This document shows, one piece after another, positions 25,701-36,433 of a DNA stretch of 64,000 nt. The stretch lies in the NCBI RefSeq assembly GCF_026151205.1, contig NC_087073.1, positions 15,891,837 to 15,955,836 on the forward strand, in the 5' to 3' direction. The notes under the pieces are model-generated. The model was not told the origin of the DNA and did not search any database. It was given only the letters and a program-made list of their open reading frames with translations. Position numbers and translations under genes: made by a program. How positions within the stretch are numbered: the stretch's first letter is position 1; the number at the start of each line of letters is the position of its first letter. Origin of the DNA: Bolinopsis microptera (taxonomy: Eukaryota; Ctenophora; Tentaculata; Lobata; Bolinopsidae).

Positions 25701-26766
25701 CGCATCACTCTCCCATATCTCTGAAGTGTCGTACATGTCTCCACTTAGGTCTCCAGTCTTCACTCCTCCTCTCAGCCCCGAGGTTGTCTCCGTTAGTGAT
25801 CACACCAAGTCACCTGCTCTACCTGAAGGTGTCCCTCAATCAGCTAAAGTTATGGTGAAGAAACAACCACCTACGTATTTCAATGATACGCTGGAACAGG
25901 TACCACTTGATTTAACTGACGAGTTTGTGGATCCTGTAACTGTTTTCACTCCAGATTTGACATCATTACAGCAGGACAACACCCTGTCTTTGGAGGGTAC
26001 TACAAAAAGGTCTGCTCTCGGACCATTCACCCCCCTAAACACTGTACAGGACCCAGTTTTAGATGATTCTCTAATATCGCAGCACCCTCTAGATGTCACG
26101 AATCATTCAGTCATTTCTCAACATCCGCTCGAACTGACAGCCTTATCAGAAAATATAGACATCCCTCCAACAGTCGAGCCTGAAGACTCGTCAGCATCAT
26201 CCACCACGATGTCTTACACAGAGACAACAGATCACCCTATTTCAGCCGGGGAGATACTGCCAGGTATGTTGCCAAGAGAGATAACTCAGCAGGTGTTTAC
26301 AGGACCATTAAGTGAGGGTGAGTGGCCTCTCTCCCCCAGAGCAACTGACTTCCTGCAACTTGTCAAGGATCCAGACATCAGAGAGCTGCTAGAACAGCGA
26401 GTAAACGCGACTAGGAGTCCGGGATACGCCTTATTCCACCCTCAAGATGACACTATACCTGAGGAAATGGTATCACCCTTAAGGGACGAGGGCAATCTCC
26501 AAAGATCTGATCTTGAAGCGGGACCTTCACGAACCTTACCACCAGCTCCGAGAAGAGTTTCTCTGCCAACCCCTAGCCCCCGGCCCAGAACGCAAAGTTT
26601 GGAACATTTGGAGACCCTGGAACTTGTCACCCCTCTACCAGATGGAGATGATGGGAGAGTGGGCAGTCCTTCTCCTCCACCCTTTATGGGACTACAGCTA
26701 GAGGACTATGAGTTTTCTGGCGAGGAAAGTGTCACCAAGTCTGATAAATCTGATGATAGTTTTTGA
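22774..26766 (+). CDS. Large Pro/Ser-rich protein, possibly TALPID3 (KIAA0586)-like
   Basis: Four long open segments follow each other: 22774-23210, about 23270-24035, 24072-25058 and 25099-26766. Together they code for about 1,285 residues if three short GT-AG intervals (59, 36 and 40 bases) are skipped. Without skipping, the frame is broken at 23214, 24071 and 25073. Visible parts are an N-terminal EVLRRSQDEGINLAEFL block, an alanine-rich segment (QIAAAVAAAVAATTP) leading into a coiled coil, a charged coiled-coil middle, a block VMQWLEEAILEKLL followed by LGLGLSPDQLHGLMSEIIKE, then long proline/serine-rich disordered tails. The alanine stretch, coiled coil and W-EE/GL-L blocks recall TALPID3, a centriole-distal-end protein needed for ciliogenesis. 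This is a judgement from pattern memory and is not secure. The start follows an acceptor-like TCTTCTCAG at 22759. Reality as a gene is likely; identity is tentative. Confidence 0.6.
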
Positions 26767-27363
26767 AAGAGAGACTTTTTCATTTAAATATATTTATTTA
26801 TACTGTGACAACTATTGTTGCATTCCTCCCTAAAAGGAAAACCATTGAATCCTTCTGACAACCAAGTGCTTCAGTCATGTTGGTTTATATGAACAATGAA
26901 CATTAATTGAGGTGATAACACGAGTACACATGACTCTTTTAAATCTCATTTCTAAAATGTTTTTAATTCAATCTTGATATGTTTGACAGGACACGGTATT
27001 CAGCACATAACATTTACAGATCTATACATTTTACCGTTTTATCAGACGTTTGCTTATGCATAAGCACCACAGTATTGAATTATTTATTCGTAACTTATTC
27101 AGAATTGTTCATTCTACAGAACTGTACAGTATTATATTTATAAACATATTTATAAATACATTTTGATACCACATTATCTTGAAATAAATTTCAAACTTGT
27201 TTAATGGACCCTTTCTTCCTAATTTATCTTTACATCTTGTTACTTAGTATCTATCAAGCATTCTGTATTGCTGCAACCTTGAAAAAGTATACACACTAAA
27301 CTTGATTACCAGATCACCCAATACATTTGTTAGTAATTTGAACCAACATATCTTTCTAGTCCG
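26767..27363. other. Intergenic spacer
   Basis: AT-rich, about 600 bases, with AATAAA-type signals (for example near 27183). No exon seen. It ends in TCTTTCTAG (27359) four bases before the sideroflexin ATG. Confidence 0.45.
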
Positions 27364-29347
27364 ATGATGGATTCAGATGTCCGGATATTACCCGATTCTG
27401 ATGTCGATATAACGAAATCACGATGGGGAGATCTGACCTTCTATACTAGATTCCGCCACTTCTTTAAGCTTACAGATCCTACTAACTGTTTAAAGGGCAA
27501 TAAGAAACTTGATGAAGCTCAGGATATTGTGAAACAATACAAGTATGTTTTATAATATACAAGTGTGTTTAATGTTCCATAATCCCACTAACCGATCATG
27601 TCATACTGTCTTTCTATATTGAGTCATCAACTCAACTTTTAGCATCAAGTTTTCAATCTCAAATTGGATACCATTCAGTGAGCAACCACTTCATCCGGTA
27701 ATCCAGTAACCAGCTTAGACGGGTTACTTTAATAATAATAATATGTTAATAAATTGACTAAAACCCCTCACAGATCTGACGGTACAATGCCAGTAGGAGG
27801 GGTGGAGGCTCTATGGAGTGCTAAGTACCTGTACGAGAGTGCCTTCCACCCGGAAACAGGAGACAAGCAGAATGTTATCGGCAGAATGAGTTTCCAGGTT
27901 CCAGGTGGTATGGTAATTACTGGTATTCTCATGGCTTTCTACAAGTAAGTAGGCTTAGTTTACTGCTGAGTGTTAAATCAAGTACCTGTGTTTATCAAGT
28001 CTCGACTGTTTGAATGGTGAATATGGCGATGATCACGCCGTCCTGAAAATAGTTTTTTCATCCGAATAAATTTATTTCAGGAGCCCGTTGGAAGTGTTTC
28101 TAGGGCAGTGGTTGAATCAGTCGTTTAATGCTCTAGTCAACTTTACTAACCGTAGTGGAGACAAGCCGCTTCCAAACAGTGTCATACTGTCTGCTTACTT
28201 CGCAGCTACATCTCTAGCTACTGGAGCTTCTATTGGTTCGTTATTTCTGCATATTATGATATTTTGAAAACATGCCATCGTCCATTCCTTAACTTGCTTA
28301 TAATGTTTTAAGTTCGCTTGATTTTGTTTATTTAAATCTAACGATCCAAAATGTACCAGAGATGTCTCCAATATTGCAGGAATCCATAATTATTGTAGGA
28401 TTCCAATTCCCCAAATTTTTCAGGTCTAAACAAGACTCTAGCTCCTCGAGCACCTCCAATAGTTGGACGTTTTGTTCCCTTCATTGCTGTGGCTGTAGCT
28501 AACATGGTTAACATTCCTTGTATGAGATCTCAGGAACTTAAAGGTACCGTTCTACTCCAAAGAGAGTGTATTGTAACGATTAAACTAGAATTTAAAGAAA
28601 CACATAGCACCCGTTTAAAACATTGTCATTATCATTGGGGGCCTGAGTATGTTTTTATATTGTTGCTCTTGCAATTAACATTGTCTCTTTGTTTAGAAGG
28701 AGTAGTGATAGTGGACGCTGAAGGTAACAAGTTGGGACAAAGTGTTACCGCAGCTCAGCGGTCCATTGTGTCAACTACATTCTCAAGGATCTGTATTGCT
28801 GCTCCGGGAATGTGTAAGTTTAGAGTTTTACAAGTCATAATAAGTATATGATATTAGTCATAATTGTAATTGGAGCAACAGACGTATAGAATAATAGTGC
28901 AGTTTGTTTTTATCATATATACTAATCTGACCTCGTGTCCCCACCCAGTGATGACGCCTATAATAATGGAACAGTTGGAGAAGAAGCCGGCTATAAAGGC
29001 GCTCTCAAAATGGAAGAATTGTGTGCTCCAGACTCTACTGGTGGGGAGTTTCCTTTTGATTGCCGTTCCTGTAGGTTGTTCACTCTTCGCTCAAGTACAG
29101 GTTGGTCATTGGGTGCAGCAAATGTGTTTCGTTTTTTCTGAACAGCAGTAATTACAGCGATTTGGGGTTACACTGACAACCCATAATTGTTATGAATAAA
29201 CAGCTCTTGTTTTATAAGGATTCAGTCTATAAGCCAGTGCTATATTTTCAGAGTATTGCTGTGGACGATTTAGAAGACGATCTTAAGAAAGCTATTTTAG
29301 CTAAGGATAGTAGCTTGAAGACTGTTTATTATAATAAAGGACTTTGA
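27364..29347 (+). CDS. SFXN1: Sideroflexin (SFXN1/3 type), mitochondrial serine transporter
   Basis: Sideroflexins are mitochondrial inner-membrane carriers; SFXN1 and SFXN3 import serine for one-carbon metabolism. Seven exons join in frame: 27364-27542, 27774-27944, 28081-28235, 28424-28543, 28697-28813, 28949-29100 and 29252-29347, giving 329 residues (vertebrate SFXN1 has about 322). Diagnostic blocks are [90 protein letters not shown] followed by [11 protein letters not shown], and the C-terminal VYYNKGL. Hydrophobic segments in exons 3, 4 and 6 fit the transmembrane helices of the family. No missing residue or frame break is seen. The gene lies 597 bases after the preceding gene on the same strand, with a TTTCTAG acceptor four bases before the ATG. 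The symbol is by family; the exact orthologue (1 or 3) cannot be told. Confidence 0.95.
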
Positions 29348-29912
29348 TTGATGTAACAGCCGGTGTATAATTTATTATTTTGGGACATTTGTTTAGGAGA
29401 GTTTTTATTAGACGAGTTTTTTATTCTCTTGTATGATACTCTAATATTTTTATTGCTCACTTTCAAAAATTATTGAAAATTGATTGTTTTTATGAAGCGA
29501 TATGTTTATAAGTTTATAAGTTTTAAGGATTTCTAACCATGGTATCATATTGGATATGATTATTTCTATGGTAACTGGTTTATTAGATGTGCTTTTATCT
29601 TGTTCGGCATCTTCTTAATAATACTTACAAGCATCAAGCATGCCGTCGAAGTGCGGTCGAAATTGTCATAAAATTACAATCTTTCCATCAGTGTTTTCTG
29701 ATTTCAAAAATTTGATATGAATGATTAGAAAGAACATCTCATACGATTTCGATTGTAGTATTGTGAATTGTCAATGTATAATGGTGATAGTCGCTAAAAA
29801 CAGAGTTGCGGCATTAAAAGAATCTGAAAGCGCGAACTCTAAGTGACGTCGGGCTATATAAAGTTTTACTGTTAGAGCTGTTTGTTTGCGCGCACCAATT
29901 AAATATGAATGA
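29348..29912. other. Intergenic spacer
   Basis: Sideroflexin 3' UTR and spacer. No exon seen before the foldback element begins. Confidence 0.4.
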
Positions 29913-30223
29913 TATACCTTACAAGACATATTTATGGCGGCCTAATTTGCGACGACCGAAATTTTGGCGGTCCGAAAATATGGCGAAATTGAACAAAAAC
30001 CGTCAAATTTCGGACGTCACAGAAAATAAGGGTATTTTTCATCATTTTTTGTGACAGTAAGCAGTAAAGAAATTTCTGAAATTCGGTAAAATCATGTTCA
30101 AACTTAATCTGTATTAAGACTGTAAGACTTTCATGTTAGCACATACATGTATTTTAATGCAAATTTAAACTGTATTGCTTGACATTCAATTCGTCATTGG
30201 TGTTGTGATAATTTGTCCCAAGT

Positions 30224-31990
30224 AGTCATGGATCTGACGACATTCCCGTCTATATAACTTCCGCCCCGGGGTTTGAGACTTGGAATACCTCAAGGGACCC
30301 ATTAGAAACAAATTTGGCTTGGGTAGAAATTTTGGCTATGGTGCAGTTTTGCGCAATCGACCACGCCCTTTTTTGGCGCTTTTGCAACTTTAGAATCAAA
30401 ATAACTCCGCTTCTAATTGGAATTAGAAGCTCAGCTTGGCTTTAAAGTTGTTCAGAAGCATCTTATTTAGGGGGGTAGAGCATAATTTTAAAGTCAACAG
30501 ACATCAGGTTGTTGAGTTATGTGACCACACCCTTATTTACCCTCGCGAGTCGTGATTTTCACACTAAATACGAGATATCTCGGCTTCTGATTGAGCTACG
30601 TGCTCATCCTGGGCATTAAAATTTTCAGAATCATCACATTGAGTAGGGTAGACCACAATTTCAAAGTCCTCAGATGTCAGGTTGTCGAGTTATTAGGCCA
30701 CAACCTGTTTTTACGCTCTCGCGGGTAGCGATTGCAGCGCTTAAAATCAAAATAACTCAGCTTCCAATTGAAGTTAGGAGCAAAACTGGGGCAGCAAAAT
30801 GTTCACAATCATCACATTAAGTGGGGTAGAACGTAGTTTCAAAGTCCTCAGACGTCAGGTTGTTGAGTTATTAGGCCCCACCCAAATGTTTACGCTCTCG
30901 CGAGTCCCGATTCGACGCTTAAAATCAAAATAACTCTGCTTCTGATTAGAGTTAGGAACTAAACTTGGGCATAAAAATGTTCAGAATCATCATATTGAGT
31001 GGGGTAGAACGTAGTTTCAAAGTCCTCAGACATCAGGTTGTTGAGTTATTAGGCCCACACCATAGTATTTACGCTCTCGCGAGTCGCGAGTGGACACTTA
31101 AAATCAAAATAACTCTGCTTCTGATTAGAGTTAGGAACTAAACTTGGGCATAAAAATGTTCAGAATTATCATATTAAATGGGGTAGAACGTGGTTTCAAA
31201 GTCTTCAGGCGTCAGGTTGTTGAGTTATTAGGCGGAACCCTATTTTTACGCTCTCGCGAGTGGACACTTAAAATCAAAATAACTCTGCTTCTGATTAGAG
31301 TTAGGAACAAAAGTTGGGCATGGAAATGATCAGAATTATCATATTAAGTGGGGTAAAACGTGGTTTCAAAGTCTTCAGACGTCAGGTTGTTGAGTTATTA
31401 GGCGGAACCCTATTTTTACGCTCTCGCGAGTCGCGAGTCGACATTTAAAATCAAAATAACTCGGCTCCTGATTAGAGTTAGGAACAAAAGTTGGGCATGG
31501 AAATGTTCAGAATTATCATATTAAGTGGGGTAGAACGTGGTTTCAAAGTCTTCAGACGTCAGGTTGTTACCTGAGGACCCCAGGCTATTATGTTCATTAA
31601 CATAATATATAGATTTGGCGGAATGACAGGCTGAGCGCGGCCCAGTAAGTCAGGTTGTTGAGTTATTAGGCGGAACCCTATTTTTATGCTCTCGCGAGTC
31701 ACGAGTCGACACTTAAAATGAAAATAACTCGGCTTCTGATTGGAGTTAGGAACAAAACTTGGGCATGGAAATGTTCAGAATTATCACATTAAGTGGGGTA
31801 GAACGTGGTTTCAAAGTCTTCAGACGTCAGGTTGTTGAGTTATTAGACGGAACCCTATTTTTATGCTCTCGCGAGTCGCGAGTCGACACTTAAAATCAAA
31901 ATAACTCGGCTTCTGATTGGAGTTAGGAACTGAACGTGGACATAAAAATGGTCAGAATTATCACATTGAGTGGGAAAGAGTGTGGTTGTA
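30224..31990 (+). repeat. Left arm of foldback: tandem ~165-bp units
   Basis: Successive units contain GGGGTAGAACGTGGTTTCAA, GTCAGGTTGTTGAGTTATTA, CTCTCGCGAGTCGCGAGTCG and ATCAAAATAACTCGGCTTCT. Outer copies (30.4-31.0 kb) are more diverged than inner ones. One inner unit is interrupted by an 80-bp mobile element at 31569-31648 that is missing from the right arm. Confidence 0.85.
31569..31648 (+). mobile_element. 80-bp non-autonomous element with 11-bp target duplication
   Basis: Begins ACCTGAGGACCCCAGGCT and ends GAGCGCGGCCCAGTAA. It is flanked on both sides by GTCAGGTTGTT (31558-31568 and 31649-31659), part of the host 165-bp unit, so it is a genuine insertion. Other units and the right arm provide the empty site. 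Target duplications of this length suggest a Mutator-like transposase in trans, but no autonomous copy is in the window. Confidence 0.85.
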
Positions 31991-32118
31991 CGGGATTTAG
32001 AGAGTATTCACTGTTTGCTCTGGGCGAAACTTACTTTTTCTGGTTATTAATTTAATTTTCAAACTACTTTTACCATTGCAGTTGTGAGCAATTCATCTTG
32101 GCCAGGAACAAGAAAAAC

Positions 32119-32181
32119 ACATTATTTATCGTATAAGGTGACCTATAAGCCTTATAGGTCACCTTATACGATAAATAATGT
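32119..32181. repeat. 63-nt palindrome (30-bp arms, 3-nt spacer)
   Basis: Arms starting ACATTATTTATCGTATAAGG and their exact complement enclose GCC. It sits near the symmetry centre of the foldback and would nucleate cruciform extrusion. Confidence 0.92.
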
Positions 32182-32204
32182 AATTAAGGTCGACGTAAGT
32201 TCGT

Positions 32205-32480
32205 CAAACATAAATAGAAAAATAGAACTCAATACATGAGATCATAAATAGAAGTATTAGAACTCAATATTTGAGATCATAAATAGAAACATAGAACTCA
32301 ATACATGAGATCATAAATAGAAGCATTAGAACTCGATATTTGAGATAATAAATAGAAACATAGAACTCGATATTTGAGATCATAAATAGAAGCATTAGAA
32401 ATCAATATTTGACATCATAAATAGAAACATGGAACACAATATTTGAGATCATAAATATAAACATAGAACTCAATACATTT
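32205..32480. repeat. ~31-bp tandem repeat in the foldback loop
   Basis: About eight copies of a unit combining ATAAATAGAAACATAGAACT and CAATATTTGAGATC. It fills the loop between the two foldback arms. Confidence 0.85.
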
Positions 32481-32514
32481 GTTAATAATAATTGAAATAC
32501 GTCGTCTGAAAACT

Positions 32515-34014
32515 TTAAAACCGCACTCTACCCCATTTAATATGATAATTCTGGACATTTCTATGCCCAAGGTTAATTCCTAACTCTAATCAGGAGCCGA
32601 GTTATTTTGATTTTAAGTGTCGACTCGCGACTCCCGAGAGCATAAAAATAGGGTTCCGCCTAATAACTCAACAACCTGACGTCTGAAAACTTTGAAACCA
32701 CGTTCTACCCCACTTAATATGATAATTTTGAACATTTACATGCCCAACTTTTGTTCCTAACTCTAATCAGGAGCCGAGTTATTTTGATTTTAAGTGTCGA
32801 CTCGCGACTCGCGAGAGCGTAAAAATAGGGTTCTGCCTAATAACTCAACAACCTGACGTCTGAAGACTTTGAAACCACGTTCTACCCCACTTAATATGAT
32901 AATTCTGATCATTTCCATGCCCAACTTTTGTTCCTAAATCTAATCAGAAGCCGAGTTATTTTGATTTTAAGTGTCCACTCGCGAGAGCGTAAAAATAGGG
33001 TTCCGCCTAATAACTCAACAACCTGACGCCTGAAGACTTTAAAACCACGTTCTACCCCATTTAATATGATAATTTTGAACATTTTTATGCCCACGTTTAG
33101 TTCCTAACTCTAATCAGAAGCAGAGTTATTTTGATTTTAAGTGTCCACTCGCGACTCGCGAGAGCGTAAATACTATGGTGTGGGCCTAATAACTCAACAA
33201 CCTGATGTCTGAGGACTTTGAAACTACGTTCTACCCCACTCAATATGATGATTCTGAACATTTTTATGCCTAAGTTTAGTTCCTAACTCTAATCAGAAGC
33301 AGAGTATTGTTAATTTTAAGCGTCGAATCGGGACTCGCGAGAGCATAAACATTTGGGTGGGGCCTAATAACTCAACAACCTGACGTCTGAGGACTTTGAA
33401 ACTACGTTCTACCCCACTCAATGTGATGATTGTGAACATTTTGCTGCCCGAGTTTTGCTCCTAACTTCAATTGGAAGCTGAGTTATTTTGATTTTAAGCG
33501 CTGCAATCGCTACCCGCGAGAGCGTAAAAACAGGTTGGGGCCTAATAACTCGACAACCTGACATCTGAGGACTTTGAAATTGTGGTCTACCCTACTCAAT
33601 GTGATGATTCTGAAAATTTTAATGCCCAGGATGAGCACGTAGCTCAATCAGAAGCCGAGATATCTCGTATTTAGTGTGAAAATCACGACTCGCGAGGGTA
33701 AATAAGGGTGTGGTCACATAACTCAACAACCTGATGTCTGTTGACTTTAAAATTATGCTCTACCCCCCTAAATAAGATGATTCTGAACAACTTTAAAGCC
33801 AAGCTGAGCTTCTAATTCCAATTAGAAGCGGAGTTATTTTGATTCTAAAGTTGCAAAAGCGCCAAAAAAGGGCGTGGTCGATTGCGCAAAACTGCACCAT
33901 AGCCAAAATTTCTACCCAAGCCAAATTTGTTTCTAATGGGTCCCTTGAGGTATTCCAAGTCTCAAACCCCGGGGCGGAAGTTATATAGACGGGAATGTCG
34001 TCAGATCCATGACT
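32515..34014 (-). repeat. Right arm of foldback: tandem ~165-bp units, inverted
   Basis: Reverse complement of the left arm, with the same unit order mirrored and ending at 34014 with the complement of the sequence at 30224. It lacks the 80-bp insertion found in the left arm. Confidence 0.85.
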
Positions 34015-34302
34015 AAAGATGCCAGAATTTATTTTTATTATTTTACTTGATATTACTTTTTAAAAACAAAATAAAGCAGTGAAGGCACAGTCATTGAAAT
34101 AAGCTAAAAGATAATGCGACAGATTCTATTACGACGACCGAAATTTTGGCGGTCCGAAAATATGGCGAAATTTTCAGAAAACCGCCACATTTCGTACGTT
34201 ATAAATATTTCTTGTAAGGTATTGAATGTTGGCGCGCTCACTGCACTATATAATAATTATAATAATTGATAATATACTCAGCTATTATTGATTATGCAAT
34301 TT

Positions 34303-34467
34303 ACCTGAGGACCCCAGGCTATTATGTTATTACTGGGCCGCGCTCAGCCTGTCATTCCGCCTAATCTCTATTATATTCGGTTGTTTACCAACATTAAAGC
34401 CTGGGGTCCTCAGGTAATTATGTTAATAAAGATTTGGCGGAATGACAGGCTGAGCGCGGCCCAGTAA
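34303..34467. mobile_element. Two nested copies of the short ACCTGAGG...CCCAGTAA element
   Basis: An outer copy runs from ACCTGAGGACCCCAGGCT (34303) to GCGCGGCCCAGTAA (34467), flanked by TATGCAATTT and TATGCAATGT. Inside it a second copy lies in reverse orientation (TTACTGGGCCGCGCTCAGCC to CTCAGGT), flanked by duplicated ATTATGTTA. The element has therefore jumped into itself, each time making a duplication of about 9-10 bp. Confidence 0.8.
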
Positions 34468-34844
34468 TATGCAATGTGCAACTACTATCGTTACCTGTAT
34501 TGTGTATTATAATATATTATATGATTATGCTGTTATCAGTCTAGTACAGTTACTTTATAATACACCATACAAGTAATATTATGTATGATTACATGACGTA
34601 TGATTGCTCTATCCAGAGCCCTTAAGCTTCATGCAGTGAAACAAGCGCGGCCGCAGCGGCGCGAAAGCGCATGTGACATAGTTAGGTAAAGACTTGACGG
34701 ATGTTATTCGTCTAAATTTCTTCGAAGTAGCGCGCGCCGCTTTCTTCTCGAAATGGCCCGACGGCGCGGCAAGTGCAACGAAGTAGCGCGCGTCGGGCCA
34801 GACCATTAACAATGGTCAAGGTGAAGACGTATGACTTGGAAAAA

Positions 34845-35370
34845 GTATGTCATACGTTGTATGACCCGCCGCGCAAGAGTGCGCGGCTCCCCGCCCTGTA
34901 TCGTAAGAACGATAAATTGAACGATACTATAGTGTCATAGTGAAACGACCGTGGGGGTCACGACGTGTTACAAAACAAAGAGTGTTGCTAATCATAAATA
35001 ATATTTTAACGGGTGATATTTGTTCCAAATCACTTTATTTACAGTCAATCTTCGATATTATTCGAAAAGGGCCCCTGTTGAAACTTAAAACCAATATTTA
35101 AATTGATGTATTTTTGGACGCTGATTCCGAATTACTCCCCAAAGACAAATGGGTTAAAATTATGCTCCCCTGGCAAGCCGCGCCGCAAGATATTGGCGAA
35201 AAACTGTCTCGATCACGTGATATGATAATCGATTGTTAACGGGTGATACTTTGTATCACGTGGTGACCCCCACGGTCGCTTCGACGATACAGGGGGAGCC
35301 GTGCGCGGCAGGGGGGAGCCGTGCGCGGCGGGTCATACGACGTATGACAAGTGATACTTGTAAAATACTT
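34845..35370. repeat. CpG-rich inverted repeat, possible second foldback element
   Basis: The left arm (about 34845-34965) contains GTATGACCCGCCGCGC, GTGCGCGGCTCCCCGCCCTG and ACGACCGTGGGGGTCACGAC. The right arm (about 35259-35370) carries their complements in inverse order, with the AGCCGTGCGCGGC word duplicated. The interval between holds AT-rich DNA with TAACGGGTGATA words that recur near 35685-35720. Base composition differs strongly from the surroundings. No gene product recognised. Confidence 0.7.
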
Positions 35371-35494
35371 GTTTCAAATTATACCGCGTCCTGGTAGGTT
35401 ATAAACTTACAATATGGTTGTATTGGGATGCACCACTGGGCCTTACCGTGCTGCTAAGGATTGACATCGTGAATCAGGTGATATGACCGTATAC

Positions 35495-35548
35495 GGTAAA
35501 TTATATTAATTCTTCCTTATATATAAGGAAGAATTAATATAATTTACC
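35495..35548. repeat. Perfect 54-nt palindrome
   Basis: GGTAAATTATATTAATTCTT through the centre TATATA to its exact complement ending AATTTACC, with no spacer. It is followed by ACCTGGACCCAGGCT, similar to one end of the short mobile element family, so it may be a degenerate or rearranged copy. Confidence 0.9.
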
Positions 35549-35827
35549 TGGACCCAGGCTTTTATAACCAAAACGAGCGCGCCAACTCGTCGACGGTTTT
35601 GACAAATATTTTAATAAAGTGTCATTGTAGGTTTATAACATACCAGGACGCGCGCCGAGTTTGGAACAAATATTTTACGAGTATCACCCGTTATAAGTGT
35701 CATTACACCCGTTAAATCGATCATCGACGATATGTTAATTGACGATGTCAATTCATCGCAGCTCGGTGCGGCACAGTATGCAGTATTAAATAGCGCATCT
35801 CGCCGATCTAGCGAGAAGCATAATTGA

Positions 35828-35925
35828 TTACTGGGCCGCGCTCAGCCTGTCATTCCGCCTAATCTCTATTCTGCCAAATCCTTATTCTATATGTTTATGA
35901 ACATGATAGCCGGAGGTCCCCAGGT
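35828..35925 (-). mobile_element. Third locus of the short element, inverted orientation
   Basis: Begins TTACTGGGCCGCGCTCAGCC and ends GGTCCCCAGGT, the reverse of the 31569 copy with a diverged middle. CATAATTGA occurs directly on the left (35819-35827) and two bases beyond the right end, a 9-bp target duplication. Confidence 0.8.
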
Positions 35926-36433
35926 ATCATAATTGAGTGCACTACAAACGATATACAAATAAATATTTTAACTTCAAATAAATATTTTACGGGGTGAACT
36001 TATGGAACATTTTGTAAAATTACCATATACATCTTAGTTTAAGGACTTTGCCTGATTCTTGCATGCTTCTCATTGAAGAAAGTTGACATCGTCAATTAAT
36101 ATATTGTTATATAAAACGTACTTCATACTTGTTAATATGCGGGTATCACCATTCACCAGTTCAAAGTTTTTTTTGACAACTAGAAAAATTTTAATTGTTT
36201 ATTAAAATATTTAGTACAAACAATGTTTTTAAATTGAGCTAAGTCACGATATATTCTGTAAAACGAAATATTCTGTAAAACCCTCTGGTGTCGAGATTAC
36301 TCCATCAGATCCCAAATTCGGATCCACTACTGTTAAGGAGACCCGCATCCAGTAGGGACTGTCAGCGGTAAGCTACAGCTCCTGCTGGTAATCGACTCGG
36401 AAAACAGTGGTGGTCCCCGTTTTTGGGTTGGAA
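35926..36433. other. Spacer and probable 5' UTR of the PHD-RT element
   Basis: AT-rich up to about 36280. The more balanced stretch from about 36280 is probably the element's 5' UTR. No clear element boundary or target duplication found. Confidence 0.4.

Larger units (their letters stand above)
29913..34225. mobile_element. Giant foldback element (~4.3 kb inverted repeat)
   Basis: The ends carry inverted copies of TACCTTACAAGA plus an ATATTTAT motif (about 29915-29937 and 34197-34224). Just inside lie directly repeated words containing GACGACCGAAATTTTGGCGG. From 30224 inward, and from 34014 backward, the sequences are reverse complements (AGTCATGGATCTGACGACAT at one side, its complement at the other) for roughly 1.5-1.75 kb per arm. 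Each arm consists of about ten copies of a ~165-bp unit containing GTCAGGTTGTTGAGTTATTA and CTCTCGCGAGTCGCGAGTCG. The centre holds a 31-bp tandem repeat and a 63-nt palindrome. No transposase or long reading frame is present, so it is non-autonomous. The flanks share a TGAATG word, a possible imperfect target duplication. It resembles foldback transposons or Mutator-like derivatives; the family is unassigned. Confidence 0.8.

Noticed and set aside
31144-33094. Two identical 61-residue frames on opposite strands
   Set aside because: They are mirror copies of the 165-bp foldback repeat unit, not genes.
34609-34812. 67-residue frame on the - strand in the CpG-rich area
   Set aside because: Composition follows the GC-rich inverted-repeat DNA; no motif or homologue recognised.
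36290-36430. Possible self-cleaving ribozyme at the 5' end of the PHD-RT element
   Set aside because: R2-type elements can carry HDV-like ribozymes, but I could not build a convincing double-pseudoknot fold by eye.
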